The notes: generated from the letters alone by a model not told the origin. A DNA stretch of 45,528 nucleotides from Synechococcaceae cyanobacterium SM1_2_3 (GCA_012031845.1 JAAUTD010000002.1:1-45528), one strand, 5' to 3'; shown: positions 22,719 through 32,016, counted from the stretch's first letter. Translations and numbers: made by a program.

Positions 22719-23519
22719 ATGAATGGACGGGTGCTGATTGTGGCGGGTTCGGATTCCGGCGGCGGCGCGGGAATTCAGGCCGATCTGAAGACGGTTACTG
22801 CGTTGGGCGGGTATGCCGCCACGGCAATTACCGCGCTGACCGCACAGAATACGCAAGGCGTTTTTGGCGTCGTCGGTGTGGAACCGGGGTTTATCGCGCA
22901 GCAGATGCGGGTGGTCTTGACCGACATTGGCGCGGACAGCATCAAGACTGGAATGTTACATAACGCTGCCGTCATTGCCGCCGTGGTCGAGACGCTGGAT
23001 AGTGCGGCAATGGGTATTCCGCTGGTCGTTGACCCGGTGATGTACGCCAAGAGCGGCGCTGCGCTGCTCGATCCTGCGGCAAGCGAAACCCTGATTCAGC
23101 AGTTATTACCCCGCGCCACGGTCATTACGCCCAATGTCCGCGAGGCGGAAGCGTTGAGCGGCCAGTCCATTCGCCATTTCGACGATCTGAAGGCAGCCGC
23201 TCACGCCCTGCTGGCGTTGGGGCCGACGGCGGTGCTGGTCAAAGGTGGGCATTTGCCCGGCGATTTGATTCATGATGTGCTGGTCTGGGGCGACGACATG
23301 GAAATTTTCAGCGCGCCCCGATTATCCAGCCGCAACATTCATGGCGCGGGCTGCACTCTGGCTTCGGCTATTGCGACCGGACTGGCGCAAGGCTTGGCGT
23401 TGAATGCGGCAGTCCGGCGCGGGCTGACCTATGTGCAGGAAGCCATTCGCACCGCACCCCCTCTCGGTCAGGGCTATGGCCCGCTGAATCACGCGCATAC
23501 GGTGCGGCCCTGGAATTGA
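22719..23519 (+). CDS. thiD: Hydroxymethylpyrimidine/phosphomethylpyrimidine kinase ThiD
   Basis: A 266-residue ribokinase-fold enzyme that phosphorylates HMP and HMP-P in thiamine synthesis, directly after the step made by ThiC. Motifs: VLIVAGSDSGGGAGIQADLK, TALTAQNTQGVFGV, DIGADSIKTGML, VVDPVMYAKSGAALL, TPNVREAEALSG, VLVKGGHLPG and the anion-hole/catalytic NIHGAGCTLASAIA. The ATG at 22719 has AGGAG at 22703-22707. No second TPP riboswitch is seen in front of it, although thiC in the same window has one. Confidence 0.96.
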   Translation: MNGRVLIVAGSDSGGGAGIQADLKTVTALGGYAATAITALTAQNTQGVFGVVGVEPGFIAQQMRVVLTDIGADSIKTGMLHNAAVIAAVVETLDSAAMGIPLVVDPVMYAKSGAALLDPAASETLIQQLLPRATVITPNVREAEALSGQSIRHFDDLKAAAHALLALGPTAVLVKGGHLPGDLIHDVLVWGDDMEIFSAPRLSSRNIHGAGCTLASAIATGLAQGLALNAAVRRGLTYVQEAIRTAPPLGQGYGPLNHAHTVRPWN

Positions 23520-23549
23520 GTCATCACCCTGCAAAGAGAGGCTATTTTT

Positions 23550-24665
23550 ATGCTGATTTGGAGCCTGGCGCCGCTCATGGCGCTGTTATGGTTTCTTTTC
23601 GTGGCATGGCTGCTGATCCGCTACTTTCTCAAAGGGGCAAGCCTGCTGGCCTACGATCAGCCGATGCTGGATAGTCGAGTGGGTTCGCGGGATCGGGCCA
23701 GCCCGGAACATCAGCAAACGCTGCGCCTTTGGGAACGCACTTCAGCGGACATCCGCGCCGCCCGCCGCCAAAACCGCAAGGAATGGCTGGCGGCGGTCAG
23801 GCGCATTCTGGCGCAGGGCTTTTGCGAACCCACGCTGCTGATCCACGACGGCGGTTATCGAATCGAAGTCGCCGATATCAACGGCGCGCCTGGCGAATGG
23901 GTACTGGCTCCGCACTCCGATCCGGATCGCCGTCTGCTCTATCTGCACGGCGGCAGTTTTATCAGTGGTTGTCCCGCAGGTTACCGGGTGATCACCACCC
24001 ATCTGGCGCGAGTAACCGGCGCCTCGGTGCTGGCGCTGGATTATCGGCTGATGCCGGAACATACCCGCCGGGAGATGATCGCCGACTGCCAGACCGCTTA
24101 TCGCTGGCTGCTGGCGCAAGGGCCAGCGGGCGCAGCCCCAGCGCGGGAACTGTGGATCGCCGGCGATTCATCCGGCGGCAATCTGACCTTGATGCTGCTC
24201 GCCTGGGCGCGTGACGCCGGATTGCCAGCGGCCAAAGGCGCGATTGCGCTTTCACCCGGCACGGACATGACACTGTCCAGCCCGACGCTGAAAAGCAATC
24301 TGCCCACCGATCCAATGCTGGGGCCGGGCCTCAAATGGTTTTTGCGAATGCCGCAGTCGATCCGGTTGCTGATGATCTGGATGATGAACCGGATTACGCC
24401 GCCCAATCCGCTGATCTCACCCATTTATGGCGATTTATCAGGCTTGCCGCCGGTGCTGATTCAAGTAAGCGAAGCGGAAATGATGCTGGGCGACGCCCGG
24501 CGTTATGTGAATAAGGCGCGAGCCGCCGGATCAATCGCAGAACTGGAAACCTGGCCGGAGGTGTTGCATGTCTGGCATTTGTTCGAGCCGATTCTGCCCG
24601 AAGCGCAGGAGGCGTTTGCACGGATTGGGCAGTTTGTCAGGCGGACAGGAGCTTCTGCGCCTTGA
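23550..24665 (+). CDS. Alpha/beta hydrolase of the hormone-sensitive-lipase type, membrane anchored
   Basis: This is a 371-residue protein. Residues 4-26 form a membrane segment (SLAPLMALLWFLFVAWLLIR). The hydrolase domain has the oxyanion-hole motif LYLHGGSFISG, the nucleophile motif IAGDSSGGNLTLML (GDSAG type) and YRLMPEH, all family IV features. The acid probably lies in VSEAEMMLGDARRY and the His in VLHVWHLF. Carboxylesterase or lipase activity is likely, substrate unknown. It follows thiD by 30 bases with AGAGAGG before the ATG, so co-transcription is possible without a functional tie. It converges with hoxW. Confidence 0.88.
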   Translation: MLIWSLAPLMALLWFLFVAWLLIRYFLKGASLLAYDQPMLDSRVGSRDRASPEHQQTLRLWERTSADIRAARRQNRKEWLAAVRRILAQGFCEPTLLIHDGGYRIEVADINGAPGEWVLAPHSDPDRRLLYLHGGSFISGCPAGYRVITTHLARVTGASVLALDYRLMPEHTRREMIADCQTAYRWLLAQGPAGAAPARELWIAGDSSGGNLTLMLLAWARDAGLPAAKGAIALSPGTDMTLSSPTLKSNLPTDPMLGPGLKWFLRMPQSIRLLMIWMMNRITPPNPLISPIYGDLSGLPPVLIQVSEAEMMLGDARRYVNKARAAGSIAELETWPEVLHVWHLFEPILPEAQEAFARIGQFVRRTGASAP

Positions 24666-24680
24666 TTAAAACATCGCGGT

Positions 24681-25199
24681 TTATTCCACCCACCGCATCC
24701 ATTGCGCCGGATCGGGCGCGGTCAGCAATTGTTCAACCGTGAAGGCGAGGGCCGCCGTCAGATTCGTTTCGGCGGCGGCGCTCATGGGTTCGCCCAGTTC
24801 AAACGAATCGCCGCGAATCGCCAGTTGAAAAGCGGGGGGCGGCGGCGCGTGATTTACTTGCGCATAGACTTGTAATACTGCTGCTGGCGACAGGGCGTGA
24901 CTGGTGTAGCTGGTATCGCAAGCCGGTTGCAGGCGGGTGAGTTGGTAGGGCGCGGGACAGGAAATGCTGGCGTCCACAAATAACGCCAGCGTCCGTCCTT
25001 CCAAATCCACTGCATGTTCAATCTGCAACTGGAAATCGGTGAACAGATCAACATCGTCCCAACCAAACTGTTCTCGCGCCCGTTCCAGTCGCTCCGCAAA
25101 CAGCGACCCCAGCGCATCATCGCCCCGGCTCGGATTGCCGCAGGTGAGAATGATGACGCTGGGGCCATCCCGCCTAGAGGCTGTTATGGACGGTTCCAT
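24681..25199 (-). CDS. hoxW: Hydrogenase maturation endopeptidase HoxW
   Basis: This 172-residue protease belongs to the family that removes the C-terminal peptide from the hydrogenase large subunit after nickel insertion. The family motif LTCGNPSRGDDALGSLFAER holds the nickel-sensing Asp, and LFTDFQLQIEHAVDLEGRTL and VDASIS match the rest of the family. ATG 25199 (MEPSIT) overlaps the hoxH end by 26 bases in another frame, implying translational coupling. It is last in the hox operon. No hyp genes follow in the window. Confidence 0.9.
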   Translation of the reverse strand: MEPSITASRRDGPSVIILTCGNPSRGDDALGSLFAERLERAREQFGWDDVDLFTDFQLQIEHAVDLEGRTLALFVDASISCPAPYQLTRLQPACDTSYTSHALSPAAVLQVYAQVNHAPPPPAFQLAIRGDSFELGEPMSAAAETNLTAALAFTVEQLLTAPDPAQWMRWVE

Positions 25200-26663
25200 C
25201 AGCATCCCGCACCAGGCAATCCACTCGTTCACCGCTCGCAACGTCCACCCGCTCCACATACAGCGGCATTTGGCCTAAAGCGTGCGTCGCACAGGACAAA
25301 CAGGGGTCATAGGCGCGGATGGCGACTTCAATCTGATTAAGCAGCGGCTCGGTCAATTCCTTGCCGTCGAGATAACGCTCAGCCACCCGGCGAATGGATT
25401 CATTCATCGCCTGATTATTATTGGTAGTGGAAACAATCAGGTTGGCTTTCTCAATCAGCCCGTCTTCGCTCATCCGGTAATGATGGAACAAGGTGCCACG
25501 CGGCGCTTCAACCACGCCAATGCCTTCATAAGCCATTTCGCCACGCGCTACCAGTTCATCACCGAAAATATCCGGGTCGAGCAGCAATTCCTTAATCGCC
25601 TCAGCCGAATACAGCAATTCAATCATTCGCGCCCAATGATAGGCCAAGGTCACATGAATAAGCTGACCCTTGCCCATTGCCATGAACTCCTGCCGCTCTA
25701 CTTCCGCCAGTGGCGTTGGGATAAAATCGCAATTGTTAATTCGCGCCAGCGGCCCAACTCGATACCAACCTTTTTCCGGCCCCAATGAATTGATGAACGG
25801 AAACTTCATATAGCTCCATGACTTCACCTGCTCATGAATCACCTGGTAATAACGCTGGTAATCCAGATGGTCGAAGATAATCCCACCTTGCGCATTCTTG
25901 GCCCGCAGCCCGCCATGATATAAGTCCAAGGCCCCGTCCGCCCGCACCAGACTCAGATAATTGGAGCGAATGGTGGCAAAGCGGCTGAAATAATTCGGAT
26001 TGGCCTCATAAGACTTTTTCATCAGCCCAATCACATCGCGGCCCCACTGGATCATCTGATCCACATCGGCCAGCAGGTAATTGCGATCCTCCAGCGTTAA
26101 TGACTTGTTGACGCCGCCGGGAATCGCGCCAGTGCCATGCACCCGCTTACCGGCGGTGATCCGGATCACCTCCTGGCCGAATTTGCGCAATTTCACGCCT
26201 TGACGGGCTACATCAGGATGATCGGCCTTACGCCAACGATATTGCGATGAGCAACCGGATCGTCAAATTCAAACAGAAAATCCGGCGACGCCAGATGAAA
26301 GAAATGCACTGCATGGGATTGCAAGGTCTGACCCAGGTGCATCAGCCGCCGAATTTTTTCCGCGGTTGGCGGAATAACGCGGGCGCCGACTAATTGATCC
26401 ACCGCTTTCGCCGCCGCCAGATGATGACTGACCGGACAAATACCGCAGAGCCGCTGCACAATAACCGGCAATTCCCAATAAGGCCGACCCTGAATGAATT
26501 TCTCAAAGCCGCGAAATTCGACAATATGCAGTCGCGCCTGACGAACCCGGCGATCCTGATCCACCAGCAAAGTGACTTTGCCGTGGCCTTCAACCCGGGT
26601 CACTGGATCAATGGCGATTCGGGTCAACTGTTCGGGATTAGAGACTGTTTCCACCACACTCAT
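25174..26663 (-). CDS. hoxH: NAD-linked [NiFe] hydrogenase large subunit HoxH (one frameshift)
   Basis: This is the catalytic subunit of a group 3d bidirectional hydrogenase. Nickel ligands are in the N-terminal RLCGICPVSHH and the C-terminal DPCLSCATHALGQMP; the residues after the His are the expected cleavage peptide for HoxW. Other signatures are IDPVTRVEGHGKVTL, FRGFEKFIQGRPYWELP and RGTLFHHYRMSEDGLIEKAN. A break near 26238 needs one A (coding strand GTAAGGCC) to give NIVGVKADHPDVARQGVKLR. Mended length is about 496 residues. ATG 26663 is chosen over GTG 26672 because AAGGAG lies 8 bases before it. Confidence 0.95.
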
Positions 26664-26732
26664 GACACGCACTCCTTAACCGGATTAACTTGATCCGCTG
26701 CGCCTTGGCGGCGACAGCGGAATCGTTTCGGC

Positions 26733-27281
26733 TTAATCGTAATGAAGCTGGGTATAAGCCAGCGCGATGGGCTGACCGGACAACAACTGAGTGAGAAAGG
26801 TCCAGATAGTGTCTGCTGACGGCGGACAACCCGGCAGGTAATAGTCAATCTTCACGATTTCATGAATCGGATGCACCTGATTCAATAACAGCGGGATTTC
26901 CGGGTCATTGGGAATTTTGGCGTTCGCCAGTCCAATTCCGTGCATATAGGATTCATCGAGGCAGTCCTTGAGCGCATATTGATTGCGCATGGCCGGAATG
27001 CCGCCATTCAATGCACACGCCCCCATCGCAATTAAAATCTTGCAATGCGCCCGGAAGTCTCTTAGCACATGGACATTCTCGGCGTTCGCCACCCCGCCTT
27101 CGATAATGCCGACATCGCAGTGGCCTATTATCTTGACATCGGTAATCGGGCTGCGATCAAATTCGACCAGATCAACCAGATCAAACAACCGTTCATCCAG
27201 ATCAAGCAGCGACATATGGCAGCCAAAACAGCCGGCTAATGAACAGGTCGCCACTTTTAATTTCTTGCTCGGTTCACTCAT
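26733..27281 (-). CDS. hoxY: NAD-linked hydrogenase small subunit HoxY
   Basis: This 182-residue protein has the small-subunit cluster ligands in VATCSLAGCFGCHMSLLDLD, MGACALNGGIPAMRN and YYLPGCPPSADTIW, the set for a single proximal [4Fe-4S] cluster. The short length without a Tat signal marks the cytoplasmic group 3 type. ATG 27281 has GGGAGGA 7 bases upstream and overlaps the hoxU stop by 8 bases. It partners with HoxH. Confidence 0.95.
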   Translation of the reverse strand: MSEPSKKLKVATCSLAGCFGCHMSLLDLDERLFDLVDLVEFDRSPITDVKIIGHCDVGIIEGGVANAENVHVLRDFRAHCKILIAMGACALNGGIPAMRNQYALKDCLDESYMHGIGLANAKIPNDPEIPLLLNQVHPIHEIVKIDYYLPGCPPSADTIWTFLTQLLSGQPIALAYTQLHYD

Positions 27282-28014
27282 GGCGGCGTCCTCCCTCACT
27301 TTCCGGTATTTGCGCCACATCGCCGACGACGTTAATCGGCTTGCGGTCGTATAGCCGATGGCCGATGGCGGTTTCATAACCTCGATGCTTGACCAGAATC
27401 GCCCCCGTCGGACAGACCTGCGCGGCTTTGTCTTCCAGGCTGAAATTGGTCGCGCCCAACTTGCCGGACGGCGTGTTAATCACCAGATGGGCCTTGATCC
27501 CACGCCCCTGCACGGCAAAGACATTTTTGCCGTCAATGTCGCGACTGGCCCGTACGCATAATTCACACAGAATGCAGCGGTTGAAATCTATCGCGGCGTC
27601 TGGATGGGTCGCGTCTACCGACCGCTGCGGATAAAAGTGTTTGAAATGCGGGGCCAGCATGCCGACGTAATAGGCGACCGCCTGTAATTGACAGGCGCCG
27701 CTTTTCTCGCAACCGGGACAAACGTGATTGCCCTCCACAAATAGCATTTGCAGAATACCGCGCCGAATATCGCGCAAATACTCCGTCTCGCTCTGCACCA
27801 CCTGGCCTTTAGCCGCTGGCGTGGTGCAGGACGCCTGAGTGCGGTCATTGACCTTGACCACGCACACCCGGCAACTGCCGTGCGGGGTGAACTCCGGGTT
27901 GAAACACAGATGCGGAATGTAAACGCCAGCGGCGTGGGCCGCCTCCATAATGGTCTGGCCGTCCTCGAACGGAATAACCCGGCCGTCCAGGGTAAAACTC
28001 TGGTCTTCGCTCAT
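27274..28014 (-). CDS. hoxU: Hydrogenase diaphorase subunit HoxU
   Basis: This 246-residue electron-transfer subunit resembles the N-terminus of complex I NuoG. It has a plant-type [2Fe-2S] domain (GVYIPHLCFN, GSCRVCVVKV, ASCTTPAAKG), a His-Cys3 [4Fe-4S] site (GNHVCPGCEKSGACQLQ) and further cluster ligands (NRCILCELCVRASRDID, QVCPTGAIL). It links the HoxF flavin to the HoxYH module. The spacer to hoxF is 86 bases, the largest in the operon, and holds a hairpin. Confidence 0.95.
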   Translation of the reverse strand: MSEDQSFTLDGRVIPFEDGQTIMEAAHAAGVYIPHLCFNPEFTPHGSCRVCVVKVNDRTQASCTTPAAKGQVVQSETEYLRDIRRGILQMLFVEGNHVCPGCEKSGACQLQAVAYYVGMLAPHFKHFYPQRSVDATHPDAAIDFNRCILCELCVRASRDIDGKNVFAVQGRGIKAHLVINTPSGKLGATNFSLEDKAAQVCPTGAILVKHRGYETAIGHRLYDRKPINVVGDVAQIPESEGGRRHE

Positions 28015-28056
28015 GCCTAGTTCCTACCTTGTTCCTCAGCGAATCCGATCATGAAA

Positions 28057-28077
28057 GCGCTCTGTCGCAGGGAGCGC
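28057..28077. other. Intercistronic hairpin between hoxF and hoxU
   Basis: GCGCTC (28057-28062) and GAGCGC (28072-28077) can pair, in the only sizeable gap of the hox operon. There is no T-run on the minus strand, so an RNA processing or stability role is more likely than termination. Function is not shown. Confidence 0.35.
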
Positions 28078-28100
28078 GCGCGATTATTAAAATCCACTGC

Positions 28101-29903
28101 TTAAGCGTGACTATCCTCGCTCAGATAAGCGCCGGGATCAGTGCGGCCAGTAAGCCGCCGGGCGTCGCCAAGAGCTGCATCCAGATCGAAAGCCGGCTCA
28201 TAGCTGGTCGAGCGCAACCGCCGCTGATAGGACTCCGGGAACTGATCCAGACTGCTGATTACCGGATTGGGCGCAGTGTGACCCAGGCCGCAATGACTGG
28301 CGGCGCGCATGATCTGCCCGATACTGCGCATTTCATCGAGATCCGCTTGCGTGCCGTGACCGGAATGCACCTTATCCATCAGATCGCGCATCAATGATGT
28401 GCCTACCCGGCACGGGGTGCAGAAGCCGCAGCTTTCGTGAGCAAAGAAATGGGTAAAGTTACGGATGCCGTCGAGAATATCGCGATGCCAGCCGAACACC
28501 ATGAACGAGCCGCCGGTCGCCAAATCTTCAAAACTGATATGCCGATCAAATTGATCGGCGGAAATCACATGCCCGGCCGGACCGGCGATCTGGACGCCTT
28601 GCGCATCCTGACCGCCGCAGTCTTCCAGAATCCGCCGCACGGTGACGCCAAACGGATATTCATAAATCCCGGGGCGCTCGCAGTCGCCGCTGATACTGAG
28701 CAGCTTGGTGCCCTTGGATTCGGAGCTGCTGCGCTTGGCGAACCAGTCGCCGCCTTCTACGGCAATTTTAGCGGTGACCGCGAAAGTTTCGACGTTGTTG
28801 ACCACGGTTGGCTTGTTCAAATAGCCGTGGGTCGTGGGAAACGGCGGACGAATGCGGGGAACGCCGTGCTTGCCTTCCAGCGATTCGATCAGCGCCGATT
28901 CTTCACCGCACACATAGGCGCCAGCGCCCAGATGAATCTCAATATCGAAGTTGAAGCTGGGATCGCCAAGGATCGCCTCGCCCAGCAGCCCGACTTCGCG
29001 GCGACGGCGCAAGGTGGCTCGCAGCGATTCCAGCAGATAGCGGTATTCGCCGCGCAAATAGACGAAGCCTTGGCGAGCGCCTACCACCCGACCGCACAGG
29101 GTCATGCCCTCGAACACCAGATCAGCGAATTCCTGCATCAGCACCCGATCTTTAAATGTGCCGGGTTCGCCCTCGTCGGCATTGCAGATAACATATTTCA
29201 CGTCACCGGGCGCATCGCGGCAGGACATCCATTTGGCCGCCGATTTGAAACCGGCGCCGCCCTGACCGCGCAAACCAGACTTGACCATTTCCTGCAACAT
29301 CGCCTGGGCGCCGATTTTTTCCACCGCCCGCAGCGCGGTGCCATCGGCGAAATGTCGACCAATCAAAATATCAGCGCGGCGGATATTGCTGGTCACATCA
29401 AAAAACTCACGCGGCCAGTCGCTCAACGGGGTATGGCTGTTGACCAGATCCACGATCTGATCCAGACGAGGTTTATCGAGGCGGGTAATGGCATAGCCGT
29501 TGACCAGCGCCGCTGGGCCTTGGTCGCACATCCCGGTGCAGGAGGTGACTCCTACCGTGACCACGCCGTCGGCTCGGGTTTTGCCGATAGTTACATTCAA
29601 ACGGTCGCAAAGATAATGCAGCAGTTCGCGGTTGCCGAGCATCCGGTCAGTAATGTTGTCGCTGAACAGAATGTCGTAGGAGCCGTGCGGTTCGGTATAA
29701 AGAAAAGAGTAAAAGGCGGCGACGCGCCCTACTTGAGATGCGGCCATCCCAAGTTCTTCAGCTACGCATTCCAGCGCAGCGGGCGATAGCCACGTCAGGC
29801 TGTCCTGCACCTCACGCAGGATTTGCAGCAGTCGGGTTGACATGCTGTTGTGGCGCTGAACGATGTCGTGAATCGTCTGCGCCAGCGTACTGGATTCCGC
29901 CAT
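28101..29903 (-). CDS. hoxF: Hydrogenase diaphorase subunit HoxF (NuoE-NuoF type fusion)
   Basis: About 600 residues, the length of the long HoxF in Cupriavidus-type soluble hydrogenases. Residues about 1-160 resemble NuoE/HoxE but keep only the second cysteine pair (TSCTGMCDQGPAAL); the usual first pair is replaced (ILFSDNITDRMLG). The rest is NuoF-like: FMN/NADH sites GLRGQGGAGFKSAAKW, NADEGEPGTFKDRVLM and GAGAYVCGEESALIESLEG, then cluster ligands ESCGFCTPCRVGT and a later HCGLG. It oxidises or reduces NAD(H). ATG 29903 is chosen over 29924 because AGAGG sits 7 bases upstream. It is the first gene of hoxFUYHW. Confidence 0.95.
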   Translation of the reverse strand: MAESSTLAQTIHDIVQRHNSMSTRLLQILREVQDSLTWLSPAALECVAEELGMAASQVGRVAAFYSFLYTEPHGSYDILFSDNITDRMLGNRELLHYLCDRLNVTIGKTRADGVVTVGVTSCTGMCDQGPAALVNGYAITRLDKPRLDQIVDLVNSHTPLSDWPREFFDVTSNIRRADILIGRHFADGTALRAVEKIGAQAMLQEMVKSGLRGQGGAGFKSAAKWMSCRDAPGDVKYVICNADEGEPGTFKDRVLMQEFADLVFEGMTLCGRVVGARQGFVYLRGEYRYLLESLRATLRRRREVGLLGEAILGDPSFNFDIEIHLGAGAYVCGEESALIESLEGKHGVPRIRPPFPTTHGYLNKPTVVNNVETFAVTAKIAVEGGDWFAKRSSSESKGTKLLSISGDCERPGIYEYPFGVTVRRILEDCGGQDAQGVQIAGPAGHVISADQFDRHISFEDLATGGSFMVFGWHRDILDGIRNFTHFFAHESCGFCTPCRVGTSLMRDLMDKVHSGHGTQADLDEMRSIGQIMRAASHCGLGHTAPNPVISSLDQFPESYQRRLRSTSYEPAFDLDAALGDARRLTGRTDPGAYLSEDSHA

Positions 29904-30250
29904 TGCAACACCTCTGGGGTTCATCCGCCGAGCCGTTGGCCTCTGGGCGCGGAGGGCGCGATGCTTTTAAAATGTTTAAAAACTGTTTGATAAAGGTCAC
30001 ATTCAAGCCTAGCTCATGACATGAATTTTTGCATTATTTTTGGGTTTATTGGGATGGCGTGGCATTTTCAATGGGAACGCTGTCTGCGTTGCATGAATCC
30101 AATGGTCCATGCCAAGGCGCATGCATCTGGCGAGCGAACCGTTGCCCACAGTCGAACAGTGGCGATGCGGTATGATCCAGCATCACGGCAAAACGGTCAT
30201 CGCTTTGCCTCAAACTATTGAATGAAATGCGAGATGAGTGAGATAAATCT
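29904..30250. other. Divergent intergenic region between hoxF and an L,D-transpeptidase gene
   Basis: The 347 bases are AT-richer than the flanks near 29965-30060 and must hold the promoters of both divergent genes. Apart from the CRP/FNR-like dyad I see no repeat, RNA gene or convincing small ORF. No sigma-54 -24/-12 element is evident. Confidence 0.6.
29986..30001. promoter_or_regulatory. CRP/FNR-family operator candidate upstream of hoxF
   Basis: TTTGA-TAAAGG-TCACA is a 5-6-5 dyad; read on the minus strand it is TGTGA-CCTTTA-TCAAA, one base from the CRP consensus TGTGA-N6-TCACA and sharing the TCAA half of FNR sites. It lies about 83 bases upstream of the hoxF ATG, a position suited to activation. 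Control of hydrogenase by an oxygen or carbon signal would make sense, but this is inference from one site. Confidence 0.35.
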
Positions 30251-31544
30251 ATGTCAAGCCGATTCCTGAAACCTGTGTCCTGGCTGCTGTTGGGGTGGCT
30301 GGCCGCCAGCTCCGCGAACGCCACGATTTATCCGCTACCGCCGGACAGCGATGTTATTGGGCAGGTCAAGGTGGTTTACGCCACCCAGGAGGATACCCTG
30401 ATTGACATCGCTCGCCGCCATAGCCTGGGCTACGACGAAATCGTTCACGCCAATCCCGGCGTTGATCGCTGGGCGCCCGGCGCGGGCAATCCGATTGTGC
30501 TGCCGACCCGCTACATCCTGCCGGATACTCCGCGTGAAGGCATCGTTCTCAACATCGCCGAAATGCGGCTGTATTACTATCCCAAGGCGAATGGCAATGA
30601 ACCACGCACCGTAGCGACTTACCCGGTAAGCATTGGCCGCATGGATTGGAAAACGCCGATGGGCTTGACCAAAGTCATCGCCAAAGAGGTCGATCCGGCG
30701 TGGCGGCCCCCAGCGTCAATCAAGGCGGAACACGCCGCCGAGGGCGATATTTTGCCGGACGTGATTCCGGGCGGCCCTGACAATCCGCTAGGGCGCTTCG
30801 CCATGCGGCTGGGCGTACCGGGCTATTTAATCCACGGCACCAATAAACCCTATGGCATTGGCATGAGAGTGACTCATGGCTGCGTACGGATGTACCCGGA
30901 AGACATCGAGCGACTGTTCGGCATGACGTCCGTCGGCACTCCGGTGCGGCTGGTTGACCAGCCGGTTAAAGTTGGCCGCTTCAATGGGATTTTAATGGTT
31001 GAATCGCATGAGCCGCTGGCAGAGGACAACCTGCCGATTAAGGTGACCCTGGATCAGGCGCTGCAAGCGGTTGCGGCCAAGATTGGGCCCGGATCTGCCG
31101 GGCGTGGATCAGGCGACGCTGGAGGTTGCGGTGCAGCAATCCAGCGGGATTCCGGTGGCGATCTATACCGATCCGGGTACAGAACGGCCTGCCGAAGCGA
31201 TGAACAGCGTACAGCCGGTCACTGCCGACCCGGTAGCGAACCGGACGCCCGCTTACCGTTCACCCTCTCCTGCTGACGCTGCGCCATTACCCACAGACCG
31301 TCCCATTCCGGTCCAGCCGCCTGCATACATCCCGCCTTATGGCGGCAGTTCCGCGACCGGTTACCAACCGCCGCCGCCCTATCATCAGTACCCGGTGGAA
31401 ATGCCCGGCGCAACTTCGCCGTTCGTGCGCCCGGCGCCGATCAATCCGGCGCCTTATCCCCGATCAGCGCACCGGTGGCCCGGCCATCAGCAGATTATGG
31501 GCCAAACGCGCCGATTGAACCGCCGCCAGCGAATCAGGCTATAA
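30251..31544 (+). CDS. L,D-transpeptidase (ErfK/YbiS type) with LysM-like domain (frameshifted C-terminus)
   Basis: A signal peptide (PVSWLLLGWLAASSANA) is followed by a LysM-like region (VVYATQEDTLIDIARRHSLG, YDEIVHANPGVD) and the YkuD catalytic domain (GIVLNIAEMRLYYYP, YPVSIGRMDWKTPMGLTKV, YLIHGTNKPYGIG, MRVTHGCVRMYPEDIERLFG) with the active Cys in HGCVRM. ErfK-family enzymes attach the Lys of Lpp to peptidoglycan or make 3-3 crosslinks in the periplasm. Near 31086 one extra base shifts the frame; the other frame continues GPDLPGVDQATLEVAVQQSS and then a long Pro-rich tail. The exact C-terminus is unsure because another frame is also Pro-rich up to the terminator. Confidence 0.9.
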
Positions 31545-31556
31545 ATGCCGAAACCA

Positions 31557-31586
31557 CAAAAAAACCCCGCGTCGCGGGGTTTTTTA
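31557..31586. terminator. Bidirectional rho-independent terminator
   Basis: AAAAAAACCCCGCGTCGCGGGGTTTTTT is a GC-rich stem with an A-run on one side and a T-run on the other. It stands between the converging L,D-transpeptidase gene and the lipoprotein gene and can end transcription from both. Confidence 0.93.
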
Positions 31587-31623
31587 TTGCCGTCAAGCCG
31601 TCGGCTGGCTGGAAGCATTCGCT

Positions 31624-31866
31624 TTACTTGAACATCGAGCGCTTGAATGCGCGATTGATCTTTTCTTCAGTCGCCATGCTCATGGACTTGGCTTCACCCG
31701 CGATCATTTTGGCTTCGTTAGCCGTGTCCATTGCATTACGGGCCATTGCTTTGGCTTCGCTGGCATCCTTCTGCACCACCGCCAAGTCACTGGTGCTGGC
31801 GCAGCCCACGGTCAGAGCGGCAATCAAAGCCAGCGCGGAAATCTGGGTTACAGTCTTGAGAACCAT
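31624..31866 (-). CDS. OprI/Lpp-like outer-membrane lipoprotein
   Basis: This is an 80-residue lipoprotein. A signal peptide ends in a lipobox (ALALIAALTVGC, acylated Cys at about residue 22). The mature part is a single Ala-rich heptad helix (DLAVVQKDASEAKAMARNAM, DTANEAKMIAGEAKSMSMAT), as in Lpp and Pseudomonas OprI, and ends in a C-terminal Lys (FKRSMFK). In E. coli Lpp the terminal Lys is bonded to peptidoglycan by ErfK/YbiS/YcfS. AGGAG lies 11 bases before the ATG. It lies between two L,D-transpeptidase genes. Confidence 0.88.
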   Translation of the reverse strand: MVLKTVTQISALALIAALTVGCASTSDLAVVQKDASEAKAMARNAMDTANEAKMIAGEAKSMSMATEEKINRAFKRSMFK

Positions 31867-32016
31867 CGTATTTTCAACTCCTGGGATTATTCAAAAACAG
31901 CTCAAAGTACCCGACAGCGGTACTGTTGCCGAAACACAACCAAGTTGCCACAACACAACAAAGCCATTATATAACGAAATTCAGAATTGCGGACAATTCC
32001 ATCGTCATCTGCCAGC

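Noticed and set aside
28437-29789. 450-codon open frame on the plus strand opposite hoxF
   Set aside because: It is the antisense shadow of a well-conserved hoxF; the composition is typical of an opposite-strand reading of a GC-rich gene and no domain is seen.
30021-30221. Small plus-strand ORF in the hoxF / transpeptidase spacer
   Set aside because: No ribosome site, mixed composition and no signal peptide or domain; more likely promoter DNA.
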